Source: Serinus canaria
Lineage: Eukaryota > Chordata > Aves > Passeriformes > Fringillidae
NCBI RefSeq assembly: GCF_022539315.1
Contig: NC_066313.1
Coordinates: 27,999,059 to 28,063,058, forward strand
Length of the DNA stretch: 64,000 bases
Reading direction: 5' to 3'
Part shown: in pieces, positions 11,681 through 24,100 of the stretch
Position numbering within the stretch: the first letter of the stretch is position 1
How the letters are laid out: every line of letters begins with the position of its first letter
The notes under the pieces: model-generated
Told to the model about the DNA's origin: nothing
Databases searched by the model: none
The model's input: only the letters and a program-made list of their open reading frames with translations
Program-made: the position numbers and the translations under genes

Positions 11681-14199
11681 GGCATTATATTAGTAAGTGG
11701 TGTAACGTGACGTTCTGGCAGGAGATATTGCCAGTTCACACAAGTTCCATTTGTAGACAAATTATTTGCACTGGTAACCCCCTCCCCCTGAAGTAAAGAT
11801 CTGGAAAAAGTTTAAGTTAAATAATATATACCCCTTCTAATTGTCTTATCTTTCAGGTTTTCCTAATGACTCACTGCTAAACAGAGCTACTTTCAGCTGG
11901 TGAAATCAGGTTGACAAGAACATCTTTAAAGTACACCATTTTCACAAAAAAAAACCCTTGAAATATTCTGCCTCCTCCAAAAGCCCTTGCTAAAAATGTA
12001 ACTTCTGAAAAAAAATCAAAGCCTTTTATCGCCCTGAAAACCAACAACAATTTGGCTTGAAGTCTAAAATACACTCTCTATTTCTAGTTTTTCAAGGAAT
12101 GTTACATCTTTAACTTAAATCAAAGGATTTTGAGATGCAAATTAAATATTCTCTTCAAATAAGAATCATTTTTCATGGAAAAATGTTCATATAAAATTTC
12201 AGTCTACTCTGCCATGGACATTAGAGGACCCAAATGAATGCAGATTCCACTAGAAGACAGAGAGACATATTACAAGTGTTTCCTTAGTTATCTGGCACTC
12301 AGTTTGAAGCCAGGTTGGCACAAATTATTGTCTTCAAAATTTTCAGAATTTCTAAAACTACAAACTTGCTCTTGGAAAATACCTTCACTTGTGTCAGTTG
12401 GACAGGTTTTATGGGGCAAAAGCATGTCAGTGAGGCACAGGAATATTTAGTCTGCTAGTCCACTGGTTTTCCACTGCAAAAAGTAAAGGTAAAATATGAT
12501 ACTAAAAGACTCATATTTTCCTATATGCAGAACAAGATAACCTTCATGCTATCTGCTCCACACAGCTCACTTCCAAGGCCTTGGAAACACACAAACAAAT
12601 CCACTTATCTATGTTTGATTAGGAGGCTTGGTGTACTTCATCCTGTTTAGCCCTACAAAAAAGTCTTGCTATGGAAACAATTAAAAATGCATCATTACAG
12701 ATTCTTAATGGGATTTTAATTCACTACTGCTTTTGAAGAGAGATACAACTTCCCCTTTCTCTGTGATCCAATTACTCAGAAAGTTATCTTTACAACTGTG
12801 CAGGATCCCTGACTTCATTTATGCTGCTCTGCAGTGAATGGAAGCTCCCCAGCAAGACCCTTCACTTTCCTTGACACCCCCTCTGTGAGACTAAGGAATA
12901 AGATGGGTCAAAAATCTTTAAACTCAGTATCTATCAGACAAACACATCCTGGTGCTTCTGCATGGATTAGGTCATGAACAGTGGAATCAATTAAGTTTTT
13001 ACATCAGGTTTAACTTGAGCTGACTAAATCTGTATTTTTCAACATGAGAAATAAAACCCTATAAATGTGTTACTCCCAACTTACATTTGGGACGATATGT
13101 TCATAAATATTTAGATTGTAAATTAGCAATGAGTGGAGAGGGAATCAGGGAAGACCACTATACTCTTTACTCCTCTATTTACCCACCCTTTACCCATCTA
13201 AAAAATGATGATAGGATATCATTTGTCAATGAACAGAAAAGGGAGAAAAAAGAGACCTGTTGAAAGCAGCACATTCATCCTGTGGTCTGAAGAAACCACA
13301 AACAAAGCTTGTAGAGCGGTGCTCTTTAGTGCATTTATTTCTGCTGCTTGTTTTACTGTTATCTTCTAGTCCACCACAAGATAAGAGGAAAGGGTGGTGG
13401 TGGGGGCAGAGACAATTCACAAGGAACCAAACATATCTCATTCATTTCAACAGCAGTGAACTTAAGTCTCTGAGAGCTGGCAGACCATGAAGCAGTAAAG
13501 TATTACTGCCCTAAATCTCATTTGCTACTTAATTCATTCACAGAAATGTATCTTCCTTTTTGAAGATACTTCAGACTCTGTCTTTTGATTTTTTTTCTCA
13601 ATTTCATGAAAGATGAGAATCTAGTTTCGAGAAGACCAACATTATTGACTTTGGGTGTAATGGTTCCCTTTTGATCTGTGCAATTACTGAAGCTCAAATA
13701 TGGGGACCAGAGTTCTGAGAAAAACCCTGTGAATTTTTGCCCATGCATTAGAATAATTTACTTATTCTAAAAAGAAAAGTGAAACTAAGCTGAAAACTAC
13801 TGTTGAAAACCACAAAGTTGCAACGAAGAAAACAGAAGGGCACATTAAATTAGCCAACGTGTTCTGGAGGGATTTTACCATTCTCCCAATTGTGACACTA
13901 CCCACATTTCACTACATGCAGTAATAATCTGTTCTACTGGTGTATATTAAGAAATCTATTATCCTGCTAGCAGCACGTCTCTTTCATAACTGTCATTTAC
14001 AGTTGTCATAAACCTTCAGTATCAGGAAAGACAGAAAATGAAATCAGAGGTCCCGTAAGTGCTACAGCAGAGTAAGAGTGACACCAAACTATTGCAGGGG
14101 GACACAGGAATCATTTCTACATCCACCAGGAACAGCACTGCCTTCTTCTTCAACAAGCATTTGGTGGGCCTGAAGGTAGCCACCAGCCACAAACTCAGT

Positions 14200-15250
14200 G
14201 ATCCTCTGTATCTGCAGGGAAGCGAGAACCAGCGGGGCAGCTCCTGCGCCGGCCAGGCCGTCCAGGGATTTCTCCCTGACGGCGTCGGCACGAAGCCACA
14301 CGAGGTACGGCGGCAGTGCCAGCACTACCCCGGCCCACCGCCGGCCCGTTGGGGCACCACCTTTGGGAAGCATTCCGTGCGTGGGAGGAGTCACGACAGA
14401 GGCAGCCCCGGCTCGGAGCCGCCGCTCCCCACGCCAGCCCCGGCCCTCGGCGGAGTTGGCTCCATCGCCGTGCGGGCGTTCGCGCCGCAGCCGGCTGCGG
14501 GGGCTGCACCAGCCTGCTGGCGGCCGCTTCCAGCCACCTTCCTGCCACCCTCCTGCCACCCTCCTGCCTGGCACCGAGCGGAGGGAGGGACAAGGGCAGC
14601 CCCCCACCCCGCCACCCTGCCGGGCCGCCGCTCCCCTCGGGGCCGGAGCGCGTTCGGTGCCAGGTGCCGGCCCCGCAGGGCCCTGTGCCCGCGGACGGCG
14701 CTCAGGAAGCGCGGCTTGCGACAGAGCGGGGCTCGCTGGGGACACCGGGGCTCTCCGCAGGGCACGGCGAAGCGGCGGCCGTGGGTGCCTCCCCGCCGGG
14801 AGAGTGGTCCGGCCGGGCACGGAGCTGGCCGTGCCTGCTCCGGCTCCTCCGGGCCGCCATGCCGCCCCCACTCACCTGCCGCAGGCGCCGGCCCCTCGGG
14901 CTGGCCCGGCCGGCGCTCCCCGGGCTGGAAGCGGGACCGCGGAAAGGCTGAAACCACTTTCCTAACTTTGTTTTGAGCACGGGTGACATAATCGGGCGAG
15001 GCGGGCTGTGCCCCAGGGGCGGGACGGCCGGCCTGGCCGCTCTCCCTCCTTCCCTCCCTCCCTACCTGCGGCCGGAGCCCGGTTGCCCCGCCCGGCCTCA
15101 CCTCACCTCGGGCGGGAGCGACTCGCCCGCGGCGAGATCAGAGAGCCAGGGGAAGGCGAGGGGAGTGAACCTTCCCTGGTCACTCATGCAGCCAGGACTG
15201 CGTGCGTGATGGTTTTCCAGGGTAAGGGTACGGGAAACCTAAGCAGGTCA
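14200..15250. promoter_or_regulatory. CpG island, probable CRACR2A promoter
   Basis: This is a sharply bounded G+C- and CpG-rich block in an AT-rich region, about 1.05 kb long. Long overlapping open frames on both strands are a by-product of the lack of stop codons. A strong minus-strand donor (GGCAG|gtgagtggg at 14876/14875) suits a first exon of CRACR2A, the next minus-strand gene. A plus-strand donor-like site (gtaagg at 15222-15227) leaves room for a divergent transcript. Confidence 0.7.
14876..15000 (-). other. Candidate non-coding first exon of CRACR2A
   Basis: The 3' boundary is the gtgagt donor at 14875-14870. The transcription start is not determinable, so the right end is a placeholder. 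Assignment to CRACR2A rests on strand, CpG island context and the acceptor found at 4820. Confidence 0.4.
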
Positions 15251-18050
15251 GAGCGGGAGGGTTTGGGAGGGCACCGGAACGCTCATCCACTACAAGGTCC
15301 TAAGGCGGCGACCAGTCCAAAAGGACCTACTGGGGTCTCCCCACCTTGTCATCTCAAACTCTTCAAGTTCTATTTGCAGAAGGTGGCAGCGGGAGACAGA
15401 ATTGGTTCGCATTTGATTCAAAGATTTCACTTAGCCCAAAGTAAATTTGAAAAACACCTACTTCTGGGATCAGATTTTCAAAGTAGTCCCAAAAGAAGAG
15501 AAAAAACTTCTACATAATTCCCACCACTGTAAAGTCTCCCAAGCGCAGAAGAGCTTTTAGGGCACAGTGTCCAAAGAAGGCTTCACCTCCCTCTTCTTGA
15601 TCAGCTGATTTGGATGCAGACACATCTGTGACATCAACTGCACTGGTCTGTTCTCATGTCCTTATCCACACTGTCCTCGGCTTCAACAACTGTCCCAAGG
15701 TAAAGCTTCACACACCCAAGGCACTCCTTTTCACAATGTACAAGCCATCCTCCTTGCCTTCCCAATCCATCGTTCCTGAACAGCCTGAAACCCTTCAGGC
15801 TTATCTCCCTAAAGTAAGCTACAACCCCAGAGCTCTGTAAACTGCAAATCTTGCAGCTACAAGAGGGAATGTGAGGAAGACCAGCAGGTAGTCTGCCAAA
15901 TACAGGCACGTACATAAGCCTGATCAAACTACTTACAAAGCACTACAAGTAATCATTTAATACAGTTATTGAACATTGAGTTGGTTATCTGCTTTTAACT
16001 AGGATGCATTCTGCAAGGGGAAGTATTACTTCCCTCATTACAATGATTGACTGTAAGCTCGAGCAAGGCAAGCCTGAGTGTGGATTTACCATGCAGTAAA
16101 GTGCTACTTGACAGTTACTGCTCACATCCATGCTCTGTGAAAAAGGTAAATATTTGAAATTTGCTTACCATGGCAGCTGCCTTGTATGTTCTGTAGGTGA
16201 AAAGAGGCACACAGGTACTTATCATAAAATCATCAGCCAGCAAAATACTGTAATACTCTGCACATGCTGATTTGATTCAGCCTAACTTTTCTATTTAACC
16301 TTTTGCTAAGAGAGTAAAACAGTGGGTAAAAGACAGAATTGCCTTTCTCTTTTCTTTAAGACTCTGTGGACAGTCTTACAAGACTCTTTCAGAGAAAAAT
16401 GAAGGCACACTATCAGCCACAAAGTACAAGAGATCATTCAAAAGCTTGTGAAGAAATTGAAGATAGCATATAGAAAGTTTCAGAACAGCAGAGAACTTGT
16501 GACATGCATGGGGAGAAAAGCTCACTGAAATAGCATTTGCAAACTTAGTGGTAACTTTCGTGGATTAAGACTCCAGGGAATATATCTTAAAATTGAAGAC
16601 TGTTTAGGTATCTTGTTGCAACCAGTCATTCCATTTTCTTCCTTACCATTCAGTAGGAGGCAGTTTAGACTTTTCAGTTTCTGTAAGAAAATTGTGGGGC
16701 CTACTAAGCAACAGTAGAAGAGCTGGTCAATGAAATTTTCTAGGTCTTGTCTGGACAGCTAATACTGTTCTTAGATATATCTGTGAATACTTTGGAGTAT
16801 AGCCTTAGAAAGCCAGCTAGAAATGGTCTATTGCTCTTTATTTTTATTCTCTCTCCTATGGATTATGTTGCACTCATGTAGTGCTGTGATTTCTTTCAGC
16901 AGTTTCTGATCATATGCCTTCATATGCATTCCATTCACTAGCTGGTAGAGACAAAAACCCTAATGGTCTTGAGCAGCCACAATTTGTTCTTCATGAACAT
17001 CCAGAATCAAATTCATTACCATATCTCTCTCCTGAAAAAAGTGGATTGAAAAGCAGTAAACTCATACACTGTGATGTCAGAGACTGTGACGCTAACTGCA
17101 AAGAGAAAAAATAGCCCAAGAATAAATGTGCACAGGCATGAATCTACTTCTTAACACAGATTGCACTTCAACACAAATTACAGTGCTAAATGGAATACTT
17201 GAAAGAATTAAACCCTTTTATATGGGTCTAAAATTGTCTCTATGAAATCTAGACATAAACTCACTTGATTTTCTTCAAGGACTAAAAGCAGGAGATTTTG
17301 AAAAATTCTGGTGTGTAAAACATATTGTCTGGAGCTAGGATCCTTCTGACTGCTATGTTTAATGTACAGTGAGTTAGAAACTGGATGACAGTTTCTACCA
17401 CTGGGTTATACAAATGCCAGAACTACAAACAGAAACATGTGGTAGGCAGAAGACAGCTTGCAGCTCTTAAATCAGGAAATGCCAAGCGCAATATAAAAAT
17501 AAAACCACCACCCTTTAAATAAAACAGGCTGTATTTCACAGTTTATTCAGGGTGATGTGTGTTTATTTCAGTCTGCAAAGCCATCATAGTGCTGGGATGC
17601 AAGGGGTCATTTTCTTTTGCATTTAGGCTGTCAGTAGCAGGCCTATTTTGTCTTTCCACTATAATGCAGCTTTTAATTGCCTATGAAATTGCACCACCCT
17701 GAGGGAATTTCATACTAACATTCAAAATCGTGTTTTCCTTCTTTATGCTCAAGGATCAGAGGAAAAGTTACAGAACTGGAGTCATAAACATGCTGCAGGA
17801 AATTTGCAGATTTACAGCAAACTTTACCAGAAATTTACAGTGAAATGGAAGTTGCATTAAGTGACAGGTAGAAAACTGGAGGTATTCCAGCTTGATCGGC
17901 TCTAGAGTAATTTTGCTTGACACAGTAAAGGGGACACACGTTAGACTTCATGCTCACATTACCTGCAGTGCAGTGTGAGTTTGATTGGGCTGCCCTAAAA
18001 AAAATAAATCCAAGACTTTTCTAAAAATCAAGGTTTAATTACAGAATTAA
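15251..18050. other. Intergenic, no gene seen
   Basis: This is unique AT-rich sequence between the CRACR2A CpG island and the CR1 composite. Short open frames up to about 100 codons show no recognisable domain. Confidence 0.6.
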
Positions 18051-18054
18051 TCTG

Positions 18055-18640
18055 GCTGTCATCTATTCCAACCAACCTGTTACTCACAGCAGAGGCAGGT
18101 TGTCCAGGGCCTTGTCCAACTGGAATTTGAATATTTCCAAAGATGGAGACTCCACAACATCCATGGGCAATCTGTTCTAGTGCTTGGCATTGCACACAGT
18201 AAAACATTGTTTTTTTAATATTTAGGTGGAGTTTCCTGTATTTTAATTTGTGTCCACTGCCTCTTGTCCTTCCACTTTGCAGTATTCAGAACAGATTTGT
18301 CTTCTTTATACCCTCCATCCAAGTGTTTATATACATTGGTAAAACTCCCTCCCAGGCTTTTTTTCCTTGAGGCTAAGCAGTCTCTCAGCATCTTCTCAAA
18401 TGTTTCAATCCTTTAATCATTTTAGGAACTGTTTTCTGGATTCAGTCCAGTACATCCATGTCTCATACTGGGAAATGCAGGACTGCCTCCAGCACTCCAG
18501 ATGTGGTTGAGCGCTCAGTAGAAGGGAAAGATCATCTTCCTCAATCCTGCCAGAGATACTGCCCCACTCCAAGGGAACTTGCCATCACACTGGCCAGGTC
18601 CCTCCCTCAGGGATGCATCCCATCAGGTTCCACAGACTTA
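18055..18640 (-). mobile_element. Older CR1 LINE, 3' portion
   Basis: On the plus strand this reads as reversed CR1 3'-end sequence (ctattccaaccaacctg, then gatggagactccacaac), and it reaches a part of the reverse-transcriptase frame resembling the CR1 GPDGIHP segment near 18610-18640. It has internal deletions. The text breaks abruptly at about 18641, where a second CR1 tail begins. Its 5' continuation seems to be at 20985-21125. Confidence 0.8.
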
Positions 18641-20980
18641 GAATCACAGAATATTGCGAGTTGGAAGGGACACATAATGGTCAGTAACTCCAAACCCCTG
18701 CTCCCCACAGCACTAACTAAAGCTAAACCATACAACTAAGAGCATCATCCAGGTGCTCCTCTAACTCTGACAGGCTTAGTGCCATCACCAGTTTCCTTAG
18801 GGACCCTCTTCCAGTAGTTGATCACTTTCTCAGTGAAGAACCTTTGCATGATGTTTAATCTGAACCCACCTGGTGCAGCTTCACTACATTTCCTTGTGTC
18901 CTGTTGCTGGTCACCAGGGGGAAATCAGCCTGTGTCCTCCACTGCTTGCCTTCAGGAAGCTGTAGCCTGTGATGAGGTCACCCCCCAGCCTTCCCTTCCC
19001 CAAGCTAAACAAACCAAGACAACCTCAGCCACTTCCTCTTAAGTCTTGCCTTTTAGACCTGTCACCACTTTTGTCACCCGCCTCTGGACACACTCCAGTA
19101 GCTTTATATCCTTCATTTATGGTGGCATCCAAAACAGTCCCCACCACTCGAGGTGAGGCTGCCCCAGTGCAGAGCAGAGCAGGACAATCCCTCCCTTGTC
19201 CTGCTGGCCATGCTGTGCGTGATGCACCCCAGGATAGGTTTGGCCCTCCTGGCTGCCAGGGCACTGCTGGGTCACTGTCCACAATGCTGTTCTCCAGTCT
19301 CTCATCCTCCAATTTGTATGAATAACCAGGATTACTGTGTCCCACAAGGAGAATCCAGCACTTGGTCTAGTTAAATTTCATACAGCTGGTGATGGCTCAG
19401 CTCTCCATGTCTCTCTGCAGGACCTCTTTACCTCTGAGGAAGTCCACAGCTCTTCCTAATTTAGTATCACTGACAGACTTACTTATTGTATGTATGATTC
19501 CTGTGTCCAGATAATTTATGAAAACATGGAAGAGCACTGGCTGTAAAACTGAGCCCTTGGGAATGCTGGTGGTGACTGGCTGCCAGCCTGATGTAACCCC
19601 ATTTACCCAACACATTATGGATTTGTCTATCTTTGTGCTGGGCAGTTGATTGAGAGTAGTATCAAAAGCTTGGTAAAATTCCAGAACTCCACACTTACTG
19701 GCTTTCCTTGGTCAATTAGGTGCGTGACCTTATAATGCAATGAAATTAAATTGGTTAGCCGGACTTTCCCCTTATGAACCTGTGCTCACTAAATCAATGA
19801 CTGGATTGTCTCTCAAAAAAACCTTCTGTGTAATTTTACCAGGCACTGAAAAGTAAGACTGGCAGGTCTGTCATTACCTTCTTACCCTTCTTGAAACATT
19901 GCCAGCTTCCATTTGACTGGGACCTCTCTACACTCCCAAGACCACTGAAGAAAAATAATACAGAAAGGTCCTTTGTCCAGCCCCATCAGTATCTTGGGAT
20001 TGATCCTGTCAGGCTCCACAGATTTATGTGCGTCCAGCTTGAACAGCTACTCTTGAACAAGTTCAGGGTCAGCTGGGAGTTCATCATCCTCTCAGTTCTG
20101 GTCTTCCAGCACAGCTCTCCTGGGATCCCAGGGCCCAGCATTGGTGTAAGAGGTAAAAAAGGCATTAAATACCTCTGCATTGTGTGTATCCCTGTTTGTG
20201 AGGTGACTGACCCCATCAATCAACAGACCAGTGTTCTCTCTGATTCTCTGTTTGCTGTTAATATATTTTGAAAAGCCTTTTTTGTCCTTCACAGTGCTGG
20301 CCAGCTTGAACTCTAGTCAAGCATTGACTGCATGAATTTTCTCCTGCAGTGCCAAACAGAATCTCTCTAGTCCTCCTGTGTTGCCTGTTCTTGCTTCCAG
20401 TGTCTGGACAGTTTCTTTTTGCCTAACTTCTATAAGATCCCTGTTAGCCAAGGCAGCCCTTTGCACTGCTTGCTTGACTTCCCTTCCTTTGGAATTGCCT
20501 GCTACTGTGCTCCTAAGATATAGCTCCTAGAAAGTGACTAGCATTCATGGACCCAAAGGCCTTCAGAAGCAGAGGTCCATACTAGCTAGTTCCTTCAGCA
20601 GCCCAAGATCTGCTCTTCCCATATCCAGGGACAAAGTTTTCCTGGTGTTTTTTTCTCCAAACCCCAATTATTTGAAACACAACTACTTGGCAGTCACTGT
20701 GATCAAGACAGCCACCAGTCACCATTTCACCCCTGAGACCCTCTGTGTTTACAAACAGCAGGGCTGGGAGGGCACCTGTCCTAGGTGGCTCCCTTAGATC
20801 GTGCACAAAGAAGTTATTCTCCACGCACTTCAGCAATTTCCTGGACCTGTTTGTTTCTGCTGTATGATACTAACCAGTTGATCCCTGGGAAGTTAAAATC
20901 TTCCATAAGGACAAGGGCAGATGAACTAGAGATACCCCTCAATTCCTCATTGAATAATTCAGCATTGTTGTTGTCTCTCC
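18641..20980 (-). mobile_element. CR1 LINE inserted in an older CR1
   Basis: The 3' end begins at 18641 (agaatcacagaatattgcgag). Going rightwards on the minus strand come the reverse-transcriptase region (19397-19615: GSVLQPVLFHVFINYLD, then SDTKLG), a segment KDKKGFSKYINSK near 20270, a QATQED-like linker near 20390, and the end of the endonuclease domain (LVLMEDFNFPGINW near 20900, GGCLDHSDCQ near 20700). The frame has stops and shifts, and the FADD-type catalytic box is degraded to a form ending SDTKLG, so the copy is dead. It is 5'-truncated inside the endonuclease. Confidence 0.85.
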
Positions 20981-20984
20981 TGGC

Positions 20985-21125
20985 TGCTTTGGCTTTCCTC
21001 ACACTGTCCATGCAAGCTCAGGACAGCATTTCTGGTTTCCTCCTCAGCCACCTTTCCACACTGCCACCACTTGTGTGCTTCCTTTGAATGTTTGAGTTCA
21101 GTCAGGAGCTCCTTGTTCCTCCGTG
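20985..21125 (-). mobile_element. Older CR1 LINE, resumed 5' part
   Basis: The minus strand encodes RRNKELLTELKHSKEAHKWW and, in a neighbouring frame, a piece ending VRKAKA. In CR1 this segment normally lies after the endonuclease and before the reverse transcriptase. Here it precedes the endonuclease of the neighbouring copy, so it belongs to another element. The simplest reading is that it continues the 18055-18640 copy across the insertion. Confidence 0.65.
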
Positions 21126-21129
21126 AAGG

Positions 21130-24100
21130 CATCTTGATATTTTGCTTGATTTTCTGGGTGTTGGGAAGGAACATTCTCGGGCATAATGGATAATAAACTA
21201 CCAAAAAATAACGAGACGTATTTCCTTTCATATAACCTGCATCAAAAATGTTTTCCTTAAGCCATGTGCAACTCAGCATTGGCACATGAATAACTAGAGC
21301 TGTTGCATAAACAGGCACTTTTTCCAGGGAGGCACCATCAGCTCCACAAGAAAGCATGAATTAACAGGTGTATTTGTGTAAAACCAAAGCAAGGACATCT
21401 ACATTGCTTAATTGCCCTGTCCCTCAGAATACAGGGCAGTTCCTAACTGCAGCTTGGCAGTTGCTGTCTCTTGTGGCTTTAAAGGAAACCAAATGAGCTA
21501 TCTAATACATAGTGACCTATTTCTTCCCCCTTAATACTGAACGTACAGTCTTCGTGCATGCTCGTGTCTATCATGCTCTTCCAATCCCTTTCCCTCAGGG
21601 CTAAGCAAACCCATTTCTGAAATATTAAAAACCACAACATTCCCAGGGGAACATTAAAACCAGTTCTTCAAGCTGATTTTTTTTCCCATCACATTTTACA
21701 GCCACACTCTTCATATTTCTCAAACTGAAAAGAATTAGCATTTAATTTTTATTTTAAAAGAAAAACGCCATTTTAGAGTGTTTCCCTGTGAGGATGTGGA
21801 GCCAGCAGTACAGTGGAAGGACTTCTCTCTCAGTCTGTGCCTTGATACAGTTCTAATTTTACTCAATATTCCACAGTTTGCTGAACCATAAAAGAGTCTT
21901 TAAAGACTGTCACTAAAAATCTTGATCTCTCCTAAGGGAAAGGTATCCTGGATCAAATCCAGCATTAATTATATACTGCCTTACCAATTCCCCCCACGTT
22001 CATGCTGAGGTGGTAAACTGTATTTTTGTCCACAAGCTGTCCATCTGTGATGAAGCATTACATAGATTCCAGCCCTAAAGTGCACTGACAGCTCAAGGCT
22101 CTGTTAGATACATACCTTCCACTCAGGGATTTTCAGTTTAAATGAATAGTTACTATAAAGAGAATTATATTCTTATTGAATGCAAATCTCATAGATAGGC
22201 TATTAAATTCCGTTCAGTGAGGGATTTTGTGCATCAAAGAAAAAGTTTCAGAAGCTCCCCACCTTTACAAGCATGCTTGACAGGAACTTGTTTTTTACAT
22301 AGAGACAGCGTAGGTTTATATTCTGAAATTTGAAAACCGGTCATATTTACCACCACAGCAGCTAAAGGCCAAAAAATATTGAGATCTTTTGCAATACCTA
22401 AGGTAATACACAACAGAAGACAGTTTCTTTCCAGATATCAATTACTTCATGGAGCAAACAATTTAGAGCAACAGCAGTTTTCTCCAATTTGTTAATGCAA
22501 ACCGTAACATTTTTGCTCCTTTTGTCACACTACAGTGGTTGATTAAATACAGTAAATTTGATATCACACACTTGCCATGGAGGAGATGCAAAGACAAGAC
22601 GTGTGCAATGTCACTGGAGTGGGGATATTTCAGGAATATGGTGGCCCCATGAGAAGCCAGAAGCCAACCAGTTATGTTTACAGCAGACAGCAACACTTTG
22701 CTCCCCATGCTTCTTGCAACAGTGCTCAGATGAGGTGCTGGAGCTACACCTCTCACTTCTGACAGCTCTGTATCATTTGTGCACCACTTCTTTAAGTCTG
22801 CTCTCATCACAACGTGTCAAAAGACACGAGAGTCTGACTACAGGAGAGTCCCCTCACTCTCCATCCAATACTCCATCCCACTGGGAATATATAAACATTG
22901 CTAAACATCCAGGAAGATCATCAGCATGAAAACTGAATTTAAAATTTTTGAAGGACAGATTTAAAGCAGTAATATTCTTATGTTCTCTCCCCTTCTTGCA
23001 TCACTCCCCAGCCCCAGAGTACATGCACACTCAAGCACCCTTTCACTTATGTAACCATTTTTCTCCCATTGATTCCCACCCCCCTCCCCAAACCCCAATT
23101 CTTCCATCTCTCGTCCTTGTCTTATCCTATTTTTTGGGTCATATTTCTTATACTAAAAATAAAATTCAAAACAATTTAAAAATATCAGCCTGGAGCAGCT
23201 ATTTAAGTCGCTCTCATAAACATCCAGTAATTAGCTGATAGAGCTTTTCAGGCTTCAGTATTTTCAACAGCTGTGTTAAAACAAAATATGTGATGATAGT
23301 ATTTGTGTCAGCCAGTCTCTTTATAGAAATAAATATTTTTAATGTAATCACCCTAGTTAATACATAGACAACACAGTGTATTAAACATCCAATCATCCTG
23401 TGAAACGCTTATTTGCACCAACTGTTCTCAGCTGGGATTACTTTCTTGGACAACTTTCACCAGCTCAAAGGTAGATATGGACTGGAAAAAAGACTACATA
23501 TATGAGCCACTTGGTCACCTCCAGGTCTGTAACCCAACACATCACTTAATACAACACACTGCATTAGCATATTCCCACTCCAAATTAACTTTTAACAATG
23601 CTCCAGATACTTCATCTGTTTCTCTTTATGGCAACATGAATGCAAACAAATGGGAATGGGAACAGGAAAAGGGAGGAGAGTAGGCCAAGGCCTTACTTTG
23701 TTCCTGAAACCTGGACATGAGTCAGATGCTCACTGCCTGTATTGGTTTATATATTACATTGCTTTAGGAGTCCAAAGGAAGAAAACTGTATCGGTGAAAA
23801 AGCTGAGAAAATATAAGAAACATTTGAGGTTGTTCCTTTTGGTGTCAGTATGATTTCATTCCCTTTAAATTAAATTTGGCATTTATTGGCTAGAAGGCAA
23901 ACAGGAAATGGATGTACCGGATATTGGCTTGGAAATTAATGTCATTTCCACTACCTGCCTTCCTGATTGGCACTGTCCCTGGATATGAACCCAGCAGCTT
24001 CCAAATGCTGATACATTTATCCTTTCTTATTCTTCTTTCATCCCTCTCTAATTGCAAAAATGTTTTTCTAGAAAGGAAAATACTGAAACAAAAACACCTC

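Larger units (their letters stand above)
4820..14875 (-). other. Probable CRACR2A 5' intron
   Basis: This interval runs from the acceptor of the start-codon exon to the strong donor in the CpG island at 14.87 kb. It is AT-rich, and its only clear repeats are a solo LTR with CR1 flanks at 10.96-11.68 kb and a short A-tract near 9484. That it is one intron is inferred from strand and donor placement; no transcript evidence is available here. Confidence 0.5.

Noticed and set aside
14059..14976. 305-codon plus-strand open frame and several 200-260-codon frames on both strands
   Set aside because: They overlap one another inside a CpG island, where stop codons are rare. They are Arg/Pro/Ala-rich with no domain, and no splice structure supports them.
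22463..22929. Overlapping plus (123) and minus (115) open frames
   Set aside because: No domain, and the antisense pair covers the same bases. Nothing indicates a retrocopy or exon.
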